A stretch of 64,000 bases of DNA from assembly GCA_021018815.1 (NCBI GenBank), contig JAITYX010000146.1, positions 1 to 64,000 on the forward strand, written 5' to 3'. The notes beneath the pieces were generated by a model, which was given only the letters and a program-made list of their open reading frames with translations, did no database searches and was not told where the DNA came from. Made by a program: the position numbers and the translations under genes. Source of the DNA: Talinum fruticosum. Lineage: Eukaryota > Streptophyta > Magnoliopsida > Caryophyllales > Talinaceae. Below, piece by piece: positions 49,501 through 58,298 of the stretch; positions within the stretch are counted from its first letter, which is position 1; every line of letters starts with the position of its first letter.

Positions 49501-52243
49501 AATTCAAGCAATTCAGTCTATAAACAAACAGGAATAAGCATTTAGTACCTTGTTGTTGAATGCCATTAATATGTTCCCATTTCGATTTACAGCATATCTT
49601 GACCCTGACAATCACATCAATACAATGAAATATACAAAACTCGAAACCTAAACACCAATAAGATTTGTTTGGTTACGGCAACACTAACATACCAATCAAT
49701 AAGTGGATGACAGATCCCAAAGAATGTCCGACACCAAAGATCGGGAGTTCCTCCGCCTATACAAATATGCAACACAATTACACACAATAAAAGCTTATTT
49801 ACATATTCCATGTAAGACAGTTTAAGACTCACAGCTTCCTGCATAGCCCGAAGACATCGATCGAATTTGAATAGTACTTCATCTGCAATGAGAAAATGAT
49901 CGAATCCACTTGCATATGGTGTTGCGATCACCAGAATACCTCTATATCATGGAAAATGTGCTGTCATCTCCTAAATCTCGGTAATGCCTATATTAAGGAA
50001 AAGTTTATTTGACAACAAGACATTCATCATCTGCATTTGCAGAAAACAACACATACTTTTCGCAGAGGCGTTCAAGAAATAAACGGTAAGCAAGCTGTGG
50101 AGCAGCTCCAACAAATATACCACCAATAAAATGAACAACTGACCATGGCCTTGAATGCCTTGGTTCCAGTACCCATGCACCCTGAAATTATCAAATACAA
50201 TTATTATTGCATAGATAACATGAGTGTCTGGTTTAATACTTGCAGTAACGGATCTGTTTCCATTTGGTGGACTCATTGGTAGACATAAGATACACATGCC
50301 AATGCAAACAGGCATATATAAAGCCAACGTTCAAGAAAGCTAAAAAGTCACATTTGAGTAAAATTTTTCAACTTCAGGTCATAACGGACTGAAAAAATGA
50401 CTCCACCTCTCTCTCTCTCTCTCTCTCCCTCCCTCCCTCCCTCCATGGAACAGTAGAAACATTTTCGATATAATTTAGCAGTAAGGTTGCATACATCTTA
50501 GTACCCCCACGCCTTAACTAACACCAAGAGGCTGCAGTAGTGACTTGATTTGGTTGGCAAAGAAGCATATATGAGCCAGGCTCCAGTAGAAATTGTGTAA
50601 CAAAGTCGTATATCCTAGCACTACTAGTTGATTTGTGGAGAAAATTTGTCCACCTTGCAGATGTCTTCCCTTGAGTCCCTAAGCAAATAAAAGAGGCCAT
50701 AAAATTCTTCTTTCAAGAAAGACTATTCCTTGAAGAGATTTAGAATTCACGGACCTGTAAATGCACACAAAGCCCTCAATTAATTTTGAACACGTTTCAG
50801 CAAAGCCCAGGCCACTCTAATGAAGGAACTGAACAACAAAATCCCCTATCATAAGAATCATTATCACCATAGTACATACATGACTATGTGTTTAAAGATA
50901 CAAATGAAGTACAACACTAAATGGGGCAATAAAAAGAAAACTATGTTGAGCAAAATACCAAAGATTATCATGTACAATACCACCACCACTCCCCATTGTA
51001 GATCCCACCTCAGGTGGGGTTTTGAGAGATCCAAATACTAATAGCCTTCCCTCTACGCTTGCAAAGAGAGGTTGATTTCAAGCGACCAAACAACTTTTTT
51101 GCACATGACGTTTTTTCTAGATTGACAATCTCCTTATGACTATAATTATCATGTATTCTAAAAAAGAAAGTGTTGTATAATTTACAAGGAAGATGAATCC
51201 TAGTATTTCCACCATAAATTTCTAGTCTACCTAACTGAAGAGGTTCCCCTCTGCATCAGCTGATTTAGATAGAAACATATGATATACCACTAACTTCTTG
51301 TGCAGTTAACCGCCACGCTACACTTTTGTTGTGTAATTACTAACCTATAGTTCCCTTCCCCTCCCCCCACCCAAAAAAAAAAAGGATGGGTTCCAATTGC
51401 ATAAACTGCTGATCAGCTCATGTCCAATAAAAATCCACATGCAAAGGATATTGTGTCAACAATGAACAAATTCATGACTACTAAAAAGAACAATTGCAAA
51501 ATACCTCAACTTCACTCCAATTGCTTGCTCCTCCCCAAGCATCTTGTGATTGTTTCACAATATCCGTGACTAATCTGCAAGGGGGAAAATGCAGTTTTCA
51601 TTTAATGAGTGTTGTTGAGATGATGAAAGCTCTAATATGCTACCACGCATTTCTGCTCAATGGTAGACGGGACTTCCCTGCAGTCTTTGAACAATGAAGA
51701 AGAAAAACCATTGCAATGATCCAATGAATACGACCCTGACTAACTCACAGGGGTAAAAACTCTTTAAAAAGTTAATATAATTAACCACAAATTATTAGAG
51801 ACCTAACAGGTCAGATCAACCGAATTTTGCTCAAACACACCTCTTTTCCCACACATTCCGTCTATATATATACTATAAAAAACGAATGAAGAAAGAAGGG
51901 AATTGGAATGACAAATACGATCACGAGATCCCAGTACATAATAATATGTACGAACAAAATCACATGGAAGCTACCTCTCAACCTCGCTGTAAACCTGAAT
52001 TCCAGTCGATTGTGAGTTGCTATGGGTGGGAATTTCAGAGTTGCAGAAGACCGGCAGCCGCATGCTGCGGCTACGGCGGAGAGGATCCACCCGACATCTA
52101 CGACAACGAAAAGAGGAGCGGAGATGAACAGAGTCCACATATCCGATACGATACTTATGGTGACTGCTACTGTCAGTGGACCACGAACCTGAACTGGGCA
52201 TATTCCGGAGAGGTGAAATCGAAAACCAGCGGGCCATGGCCAT
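31525..52243 (-). CDS. DUF1350 family alpha/beta-hydrolase-like protein, complete 10-exon gene
   Basis: Plant DUF1350 protein related to Arabidopsis At5g47860 from memory; the substrate is unknown. Exons in coding order: 52243-51975, 51574-51505, 50181-50057, 49941-49833, 49756-49693, 49604-49549, 44468-44361, 35067-34918, 32010-31840 and 31758-31525. All junctions are GT-AG with consistent phase, giving 1,356 bases, 451 residues and TGA/TAG-free reading to the stop. Residues 1 to about 75 are Ser/Arg-rich and could be a plastid transit peptide. Exon 3 carries VVHFIGGIFVGAAPQ. Exon 5 carries the nucleophile-elbow motif GHSLG, with Ser203. Exon 9 carries FKDDPIDET (Asp335/Asp338) and PGDHG (His368), plausible acid and His of a triad. 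The ATG at 52243 has a second in-frame ATG two codons later. Introns 6 to 8 are 5.1, 9.3 and 2.9 kb and full of transposons. Confidence 0.93.
32757..33120. mobile_element. Possible degenerate Copia-like solo LTR in intron 8
   Basis: A stretch with TATTAGAAATCC near its left side, then GTTATAAATAGAG (TATA-like, about 32879), CCTAGGTAATTATT and a pyrimidine-rich tail resembles common plant Copia solo LTRs. Ends and target duplication are not clear. The rest of intron 8 (32011-34917) shows no recognisable feature apart from a tandem pair of about 32 bases at 34689-34752. Confidence 0.3.
35079..35330. repeat. Short direct duplication in intron 7
   Basis: ACATTTTACAATGCCTATTATAG followed by a CA microsatellite and ATAGAAATTGTTGTGA (35079-35137) recurs as ACATTCTACAATGCCTGTTATAG plus CA repeat plus the same end (35245-35332). 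The period is about 170 bases. It lies just inside intron 7, next to exon 8. Confidence 0.8.
35357..37143. mobile_element. Long-TIR DNA element in intron 7
   Basis: The sequence 35357-35590 is the imperfect inverted repeat of 36925-37143. Both arms contain ATCTTTCTG.C at the outer edge, AAATTCAATTTT.CCCTCCA, TTTAAAAAGGAAAAATAAAAATATCCTCTTC, and CCTCACACCTCCATCTCC further in. The roughly 1.3-kb centre has no transposase motif. It includes a tandem 56-base GA-rich pair at about 36845-36930 and pieces with CTCGGAC phrases. A Mutator-like non-autonomous element is possible, but the class is not proven. Confidence 0.65.
37410..37734. mobile_element. Stowaway-type MITE
   Basis: It begins CTCCCTCCATTGATAAAGTTGTCAAA, ends in the inverted match TTGACAACTTTACTAGGACGGAGGGAG, and is flanked by TA on both sides. 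The CTCCCTCC terminal motif and TA target duplication are characteristic of Tc1/mariner-derived Stowaway MITEs. Length is 325 bases with no coding capacity. It is inserted in intron 7 of the DUF1350 gene. Confidence 0.85.
37883..39060. mobile_element. Long-TIR element carrying a captured gene-like fragment
   Basis: Inverted arms of about 135-150 bases run from TTAACATCCGTAC at 37883 to GTACGGATGTTAA at 39060, and both include ATTTTCAACCCCCGACCTTA. A TA flanks each end. The interior at about 38390-38810 is GC-richer than its surroundings and reads on the plus strand as a fragment beginning LSILIPFARRSASTSFNRIK, ending in a basic Arg/Glu repeat tract. It looks like host sequence captured by a non-autonomous (Pack-type) transposon. 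No host gene is recognised. Confidence 0.65.
40530..43160 (-). mobile_element. Degenerate RTE-type LINE in intron 7
   Basis: Read on the minus strand in broken frames. An endonuclease start-like ILHGCKINIACI lies near 43070-43120. RT motifs are LHVVFMDLKKAYDRVPREVL near 41250-41310 and FANHIILIDEI near 41010-41050, where functional elements have FADD, so the catalytic Asp pair is lost. VNNRLELWR follows near 40990, and the C-terminal EDKM tract near 40600-40620. Many stop codons and frameshifts make it inactive. It lies in the same strand sense as the host gene. Internal tandem duplications occur at about 41640-41700 (29 bases) and 41725-41900 (about 90 bases). Confidence 0.85.
45525..46245. 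mobile_element. Foldback (long inverted repeat) element in intron 6
   Basis: The left arm (about 45525-45865) and right arm (about 45885-46245) are imperfect reverse complements along nearly their full length, for example AAAAATGTTTAATGTATT, TTATGAAAAGAGTTTTTATA and ATTACCTTAATTTTACA with their complements. There is almost no loop. The outer end contains GGCCATGTTTCATTTAGG (right) against CTCTATTCCATTTAGC (left). An RNA from here would form a hairpin of over 300 base pairs. No coding capacity. Confidence 0.85.
46884..47690. mobile_element. hAT-like non-autonomous element in intron 6
   Basis: The ends are CAGTGCCGGATC (left) and GATCCGCCCCTA (right), an imperfect 12-base inverted repeat. They are flanked by CTTCTTTT (46876-46883) and CTTCTCTT (47691-47698), an 8-base target duplication with one mismatch. 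Ends of this type and 8-base duplications are typical of hAT elements. Length is 807 bases, AT-rich, with no transposase. Confidence 0.65.
47870..49651 (-). repeat. Duplicated segment B (genic source of segment A)
   Basis: It comprises part of intron 6, all of exon 6 (49549-49604) and 47 bases of intron 5 of the DUF1350 gene, and matches 20983-22582 in the same orientation. Its extra 189 bases (49281-49469) contain TTTGGTATCAAAGC, close to the initiator-tRNA-Met primer-binding site of plant LTR elements (TGGTATCAGAGC), and then ATGACAACAAAACC with a Thr/Pro-rich frame. So a truncated Copia-like LTR plus gag start may sit in this intron, left of exon 6. Confidence 0.93.
50409..50446. repeat. 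(CT)n(CTCC)n microsatellite in intron 2
   Basis: Alternating CT units pass into CCCT units over about 38 bases, within the intron between exons 2 and 3 of the DUF1350 gene. Confidence 0.8.
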
Positions 52244-52345
52244 CCTCTTTCTCGCGATGCCTCTGCTTTGTGTGAGCAGATTTCTCGATTAAAATGTCCC
52301 AAAATATCACACATGTTACTCCACGAGTTTACTTTCCGACGCGCA

Positions 52346-54062
52346 TCTATACTTCTATACTATACTATACTTATACTATATATAATAGCAATTTTTTCAG
52401 TCCAATAAAAAATAATAATTTATCATTAAAAAATAATAATTTATCATTAAAAAAATAGATTTTCACTCATATATGCACTCTTTTTACTCCGTCTCAAAAT
52501 AATAATAATAATAATAATATATAGTTTTTAAGAAAAATTAATAAAATTAAAAATAATCTATACTATGACTTCGAATAAAACGTAATTAATAAAAAGTTAG
52601 GAATTATATTACTTCAGTTCGTAATTTGTGGACTTTAAATTCGTAATTTGTGTTATGTTTAAAGGATTATAAACTTAATATGCCAACTTCTATTAAGAAC
52701 ATATGACTTCGAATAAATTCATTTGTCTTAAAATTTTTACACAACATACAAATCATATTTTTTTATTACAAATACATTTTATTTTAGTTTCTTCCTAACA
52801 TGTCTATCTATGACTTATTATTGACAAACATCTTTAAATCATATCTTTTACTATTGTAAGTTTTCTAAATTATTAAAAGATGAGTATTTGTCATCAAATC
52901 TCCCGCCATCTTGAAATAGAACCGTATGTTACTCTTATTGTGTTAATTAATTGAGAGCAAGAGTTGTGTCTCGAGGGAAACAATTGATTGTTAATCAAGT
53001 AAAACATGTATTTATAAAATCTCAATTCTATCAATATTTTTGCCTCATTGATTCACTACTAAAATCGCAATTAATTTTTAATATAAGTACAAAACACAGA
53101 TGATTTTATTACCCTATGCCGTGAATTTACCTATCATGCCATTTACTATGATACAAATTACCTATTATTATTAAATATTTTTGGATCACTTATATCGTAT
53201 AATATTTTTCACTATTAATATCAATATAAGTAGTTATTATATGTTTAATTATCTTTGTATGCAAAAGTAAGTGAGAATGGATAAATCATTATATTCACCT
53301 TATAATTTTAAAAAATGAGATCCCGTTATGGGTATATGTATACTTTTTAAGAGCTTATGTAATATTTAAGTCAATTATGTTTTAGTAGGTTGGTTGCATA
53401 TAAATATTTATCTAGGCGTTTATAAAGTTAAATTAGTATTGACTTTGTAAAGAGTTATGAGTTATAAGTTTGATATTCTTTTATTGATTTTATGTACTTT
53501 ACGTTGTAATATTAATTTGTGATATAATGATATTTATTGTCATCTATAGGTCATCTAACTCAATATCTATCAATCATATATTATTACTTTTCCTATTAAT
53601 ATTTACTTGTTGATATCCAAATGTATTGTCACACTATTTCTATAACTCGTATGAGTTAAGATTATTTAAATTGTTTGATTCTTAAAAGGGCTTGACTTCT
53701 TAATATTCCAAATCACGAGTGTAATCTTAAAACCTTGATGATATTTTTTAACATTCTTTTTTATTTATTATTTTAGATTATTTATTTATTCTTTTGAAAT
53801 TTAGAATGATTGGAAGATGAATGTATGATGGGCTCCAGTGATTTTTACGTGTTGGGTTCCGATAATTTTAATGAGTCACAAAAGCGTTTTCGCTATGAAG
53901 GGAGAACATGTAGAAGAATATTGTTGAAAATGAAATCATTCAATAAAATCAAATGATTGAGAAAAAGAAATTCACAAGTACAACATTGCTTGCGTAATTC
54001 AATTATTTATTAAGTTATGTATTGTACAATATTACTCCGTACATAGCACGAGTCTAGACTAG
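52346..54062. mobile_element. Probable non-autonomous Helitron upstream of the DUF1350 gene
   Basis: The left end TCTATACTTCTATACTATAC follows an A at 52345. The right end CTAG is followed by T at 54063, preceded by a short imperfect hairpin-like ACTCCGTACATAGCACGAGTCTAGA. A 5' TC, 3' CTRR and insertion between A and T are the Helitron signature, and the TCTATACTATA start is common in plant Helitrons. About 1.7 kb, AT-rich, without RepHel coding sequence. It ends only 102 bases from the DUF1350 start codon. Confidence 0.6.
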
Positions 54063-54508
54063 TAAATTATAATATGGATCCAATTTATTATACACTAATG
54101 TAAATTTTAGATTTTGTATGAATATGTGTTATTATCTAAGTAGTTGGTGTATTATTGTAAATATTAAGTATATATTTTTTTATAAATTAGATATTAATTT
54201 TATAATATATATGAAGATTTATAATTTAAAAGGTAATTAATATGAGGAAAAATAAAAATTTTGAGCTACTTACTTAAAAAATAATTCTTAATTATGTGAA
54301 CTTATAAAATATAATGTGAATTCATCATTTTCTATAATTTTAAAGTTGGGACGTATTTGTTCCACTTCGTTAACATCAAACTCCTTTAAATATATGTGTT
54401 TATTGTTGGATTTTTTCTTAGAATTACCTCACAAGGTCATACTTAATTAATCTTAAATTTTAACATATTATAAAAATATGATTACTCATTACACGTAACA
54501 CATTTCAT

Positions 54509-54509
<1 letters not shown>

Positions 54510-54550
<41 letters not shown>
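54510..54550. repeat. (AAT)n microsatellite
   Basis: Uninterrupted AAT units over about 36 bases, just left of the PIF/Harbinger-like region. A shorter AAT run is at 52497-52518. Confidence 0.85.
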
Positions 54551-54554
<4 letters not shown>

Positions 54555-54604
54555 AATTACACAACTATTAATTTTTCTCCAAAAAGTGTCATACAATTTG
54601 CTAA

Positions 54605-56430
54605 GGCTATCTCCAATGGGAGCAAGAGAGTTGCTCCCATGTGGAAGAAAGAGAAAATATATAAAAAGGGGGATGGGGTTGGGGTGGAGAGGAGTTCTTT
54701 ATGGAGTTGGGCAAAGGGAAAAAGGATGAGAGAAAGGAAAAGGCCACGTGAAACACGAGTCCCAAACTGAGTTGTGTCTAACGCGTGTTCCGCACGCTTG
54801 CGGAGGAAGTGGGCAGGCTAGACGCTCGGGCCCCCAAGTTGTGCAAGTGGTTGTGTTCTTTTTATTTTTAGATGCTTTTTTTTTCTTGTTTGAATGTAAC
54901 GGATATTAACTGGCTATATTTTAATGAAATTTAACCCATTTGTAACTGGCTATATTTTTTATTAATTATATAACAACGGTCGTATTTTTTCACCCAAAAA
55001 CACTACAAATAAGGTGTATGGTGTAATGTTATATTTGCAATTTTTCACCACACCAATATCTCCATACTCTCAAAATCCTAAATTATGAATACAAATTCCG
55101 AAAGTAGCCAACCAAATTCTTCAAATTCTCACCATCATAATTTTCAAAATTATTACCCTCAAAATGACTCCTATTTTCGAAATAATTCAAACCCTTAATA
55201 CTATCATAGTCAAACACTCGAATATTACCATAACCCAAACTCCCAAAATCATAATGCCCCCAATTCCGAAAATTAGTATTCTCGTCCATCTTACATATTC
55301 ATCTTCGCTTGAATCATTCACTAGGTGGATGGGTAATATGGGGATTCACGATAACCCACAAAATGTGGGCTCCTGAGAAATCGTTCTTATGTTTCAACAG
55401 AGGAAACTAATGTTAACATGAGTTCTTCAAGCGTTATACTTTCAACTCATGTAGATGAAAACGATCAAGTTGAAGCAAATAATGAAGCGAGCAAATGTTG
55501 TTTCATAACAACAAAAGCAAAAGGGGTATTATGGGATGAGTTAGAAAATGAGCTCTTAATCGGTACATGGTTAAATGTGAGCAAGGATCCCATAACTGGA
55601 ACCGGCCAAAGAGCGACAACATTTAGGGACATAATTTGGGAGTACTTTTATGAAGCTAAAAACAAGTACCCAAGTTATAAGTGGCCAACAAAAAGATTGG
55701 TTGAAAAGTGCAAAACTCGATGGACCGGATTATGTGCGGTTGTCACACATTTCTCGGGGTACTATGATGCTCGCAACTCGACTGGCACTGGGTGGACAGA
55801 GTGAGTCCGATTATCTAAAAATTGCACATATCCAATACAAAGAGATGTATGGCCAAAATTTTGGTTACGAGCATGCTTTGCATCATTTGCGCTATGAACC
55901 GAAATGGTTGAATCATGTTAATAATTTCAACCGAGGAAATGGAGATAAGTCGACAAGGAGAACGAAGAGCAGGAGATTACAGCTTCTTCCTCAAATCCCG
56001 ACGTGGGATAAGAGGTTGAGGCACCTATCGAAGATTTACCCCAACCAATTATCAACAGAGATATTAGAATGGATGTTGCCAAAAGTCTTAGAAAGGGGAA
56101 AGTCATAGTTGTTTTATCCGAAATTAATGTCTCCAATGCTTAAGTTATGGATAAGTTGACAAGGGTCGAGAGACAGAAATAAAAAGAATAGAGACCCTAA
56201 ATAGACTTGCAGATCTAAAGGCAAAAAATTGGAACGTAAGGATGTAGAAATATAAATTATACGAAGGGATGTTGAAAGAGCGGTCGGAGACACAGAGTTG
56301 AAGGAGAGTGAATATGAAAGGGCTATCATGTCAATTGATCCATCAAATATGGATGATAAAGAGAAAGAATGATATTATGCTCGGTGGAGAAATATCATTA
56401 AGAAGTGGAAGAACCGTAGGCAATAAAGTG
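54605..56430 (+). mobile_element. Decayed PIF/Harbinger-type region with ORF1-like Myb/SANT protein
   Basis: GGCTATCTCCAATGGGAGCA after TAA (54602-54604) resembles the PIF/Harbinger terminus and its 3-base target. From about 55085 broken plus-strand frames give an Asn/Ser-rich N-terminus. The longest frame (55418-55804) holds LLIGTWLNVSKDPITGTGQR, then WPTKRLVEKCKTRW, then a shift into a frame with SDYLKIAHIQYKEMYGQNFG and ALHHLRYEPKW near 55805-55910. This order is that of the Myb/SANT-like ORF1 proteins of PIF/Harbinger and their NAM-associated-domain relatives. A terminal MDDKEKE..YARW lies near 56350. The frameshift near 55800 and later stops make it a pseudogene. No transposase or right terminus is seen. 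Confidence 0.7.
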
Positions 56431-56566
56431 TTTAGTTTAATATTGTTATCAATGTAACAGCTTAATTATCTTGCTTTTTTAATTATTTGTACTTGTTTTT
56501 ATCCGTATTAACTTTGTTATCGGTGCAATATGAGTTATGAGCATGATGTCAATCCTTCCTAAATCG

Positions 56567-56756
56567 AGTTGCTTTTGAAGCATGCTTGCATTGTCAATTC
56601 ATTCACTAATATGTAGAGTACAATAATGCAAAGTATTGTCAAATTTATCATGTTTTCCTTCTTCATACAAGTATGAAAAACACAATCATGAAAAGTGTTG
56701 TCAATCCTTTCAATATGAGTTGCTTTTGAAGCATGCTTGCATTGTCAATTCATTTA
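56567..56756. repeat. Direct repeat of about 38 bp
   Basis: GAGTTGCTTTTGAAGCATGCTTGCATTGTCAATTCATT occurs at about 56567-56605 and again at about 56719-56757, 152 bases apart. The sequence between is AT-rich. It may be a remnant duplication within the decayed element. Confidence 0.85.
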
Positions 56757-56957
56757 ATATCGACATTTTTATTGGCAAAAGTGGCGAGATATGGGGTTAA
56801 AAAGATGGGTGATGAGATAATGATAAACGAGAATGAGGAAAGGGAGAGGGCGATAGGTGACAATCGACGAAACGCCCTTGCGATACAGAGTGCTAAGGTT
56901 GGCGGCCACCTAACATTTCTCTCGGTAGGTTGTCGGTGGTGAGAGTGGTGGCGACAT

Positions 56958-57784
56958 GGTGAACAATAGGGGTAAGCATGAGGAGAAGGTGTTATGTGAG
57001 CTAAGGAGTATAATTTAATCCTAACCTTTCATCTTAATCTAAAAGTCCACACTCACCCATCTCATTATCACCCTATCCACCTCTTCTCACTCTCAATCGT
57101 GAGGATATGATCCTTATTTGTTTTTTTTTACGTTTCTAATTTATTAAATATATATTTCTAATATTGGAAAAACTTCAAGTTCGGGTCAAAATTAGGTTGG
57201 ACAAATAGGTACTCGGACGATTTTTTTTCGATACTCGGTTTTTTCAGGTTCAACAATTCGGATAAGTCTAAATTCGGGTTAAAATCGATTTTGAACAATA
57301 TAAATGGTAAAATCTTAAATTTAAAATTTAAATAAAAATTACGATTGAATATGATTTTTTCGGTCGGACAAATTTGAATTGGATGAAATTTTTGCCAACT
57401 CTATACTCCATAAGATGTAAAAGTATTAGTGATCGGTAGCTAGGGATGATGGGGATCGGATACCCGAGTCATTACGGCCGGACCGGTTGGAATCGGGTCC
57501 GATTTCGGACCGAGTCCTGGACTCGATTCCGACGGGGTCCAAAATTTAGACCCGGTGGGAACCGTGTCTAAGATCGGGTACTCGATTGTCTTTTTTTTTT
57601 TTTGAGTTAGAGTATCATTTGAGGTTTTTTTTTAATTTTTTACTTTTTATTTTTTTATAAAATTTGAGCTTATAATTATCCTATATTTCAACTATTTGTT
57701 TTGCCTTTACAACCTCTAATTATGACTAATAATCCAACATTAACAATGAAAATTCACATACAAAATAAATACCAATTTACAAGT

Positions 57785-57838
<54 letters not shown>

Positions 57839-58298
57839 AAAAAGATTGGATATCCAAATCCAGATCCATATTTTTACTATCCAATCCTAAACCCACTTTA
57901 ACTAAATTCGAATTTAAATTCAGATACCCAAAATTTTTACTCGGTCCTATCAGTAACCCATAAAAGAAGTTATCAGAGAAAAAATACATTAAAATGAAAA
58001 GGGCCGGAAGCCGCGGAACATTTGAATGGCCCGTCAGCTATATGTTAGAGTTTTAAAACTTAAGAAGATGAGGCTCAGCAGCGAACTTAAAATTATGTGC
58101 GTAAGCACGTGGAGAAGAGGCCTTTCCCATTGTAGCGCATGGGATTAGGAGCCCATTGTTTTCCTCCATCGGTGGCACACGCGGCCCAGTCAACCAAAGT
58201 AATACCAGTGCCCGAAACCCCTGCTCTCTCCGATCCCCACCCCTGCTGAACGAAAAACGACCAGACAGGGTTCCGAGAACATCTCCCTCTCTCTGAAG
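56958..58298. other. Intergenic region before NEF1
   Basis: AT-rich DNA with a GC-rich GGATCGG.TACCCGAGT / GATCGGGTACTCG stretch at 57440-57580 that looks like part of a dispersed repeat, and an (AT)n microsatellite at about 57789-57835. From 58040 it becomes gene-proximal, ending in a CTCTCTCTGAAG leader just before the NEF1 start codon. No convincing TATA box is seen at the expected distance. Confidence 0.5.

Noticed and set aside
49617..49931. 104-residue minus-strand frame as one exon
   Set aside because: It spans exon 4 (49941-49833), an intron and exon 5 in the wrong frame; GTGAGT and GTATGT donors give the family-matching splice instead.
50518..50700. 60-residue minus-strand frame between exons 2 and 3
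   Set aside because: Exons 2 and 3 join in phase without it and it matches nothing expected in the family; treated as intronic.
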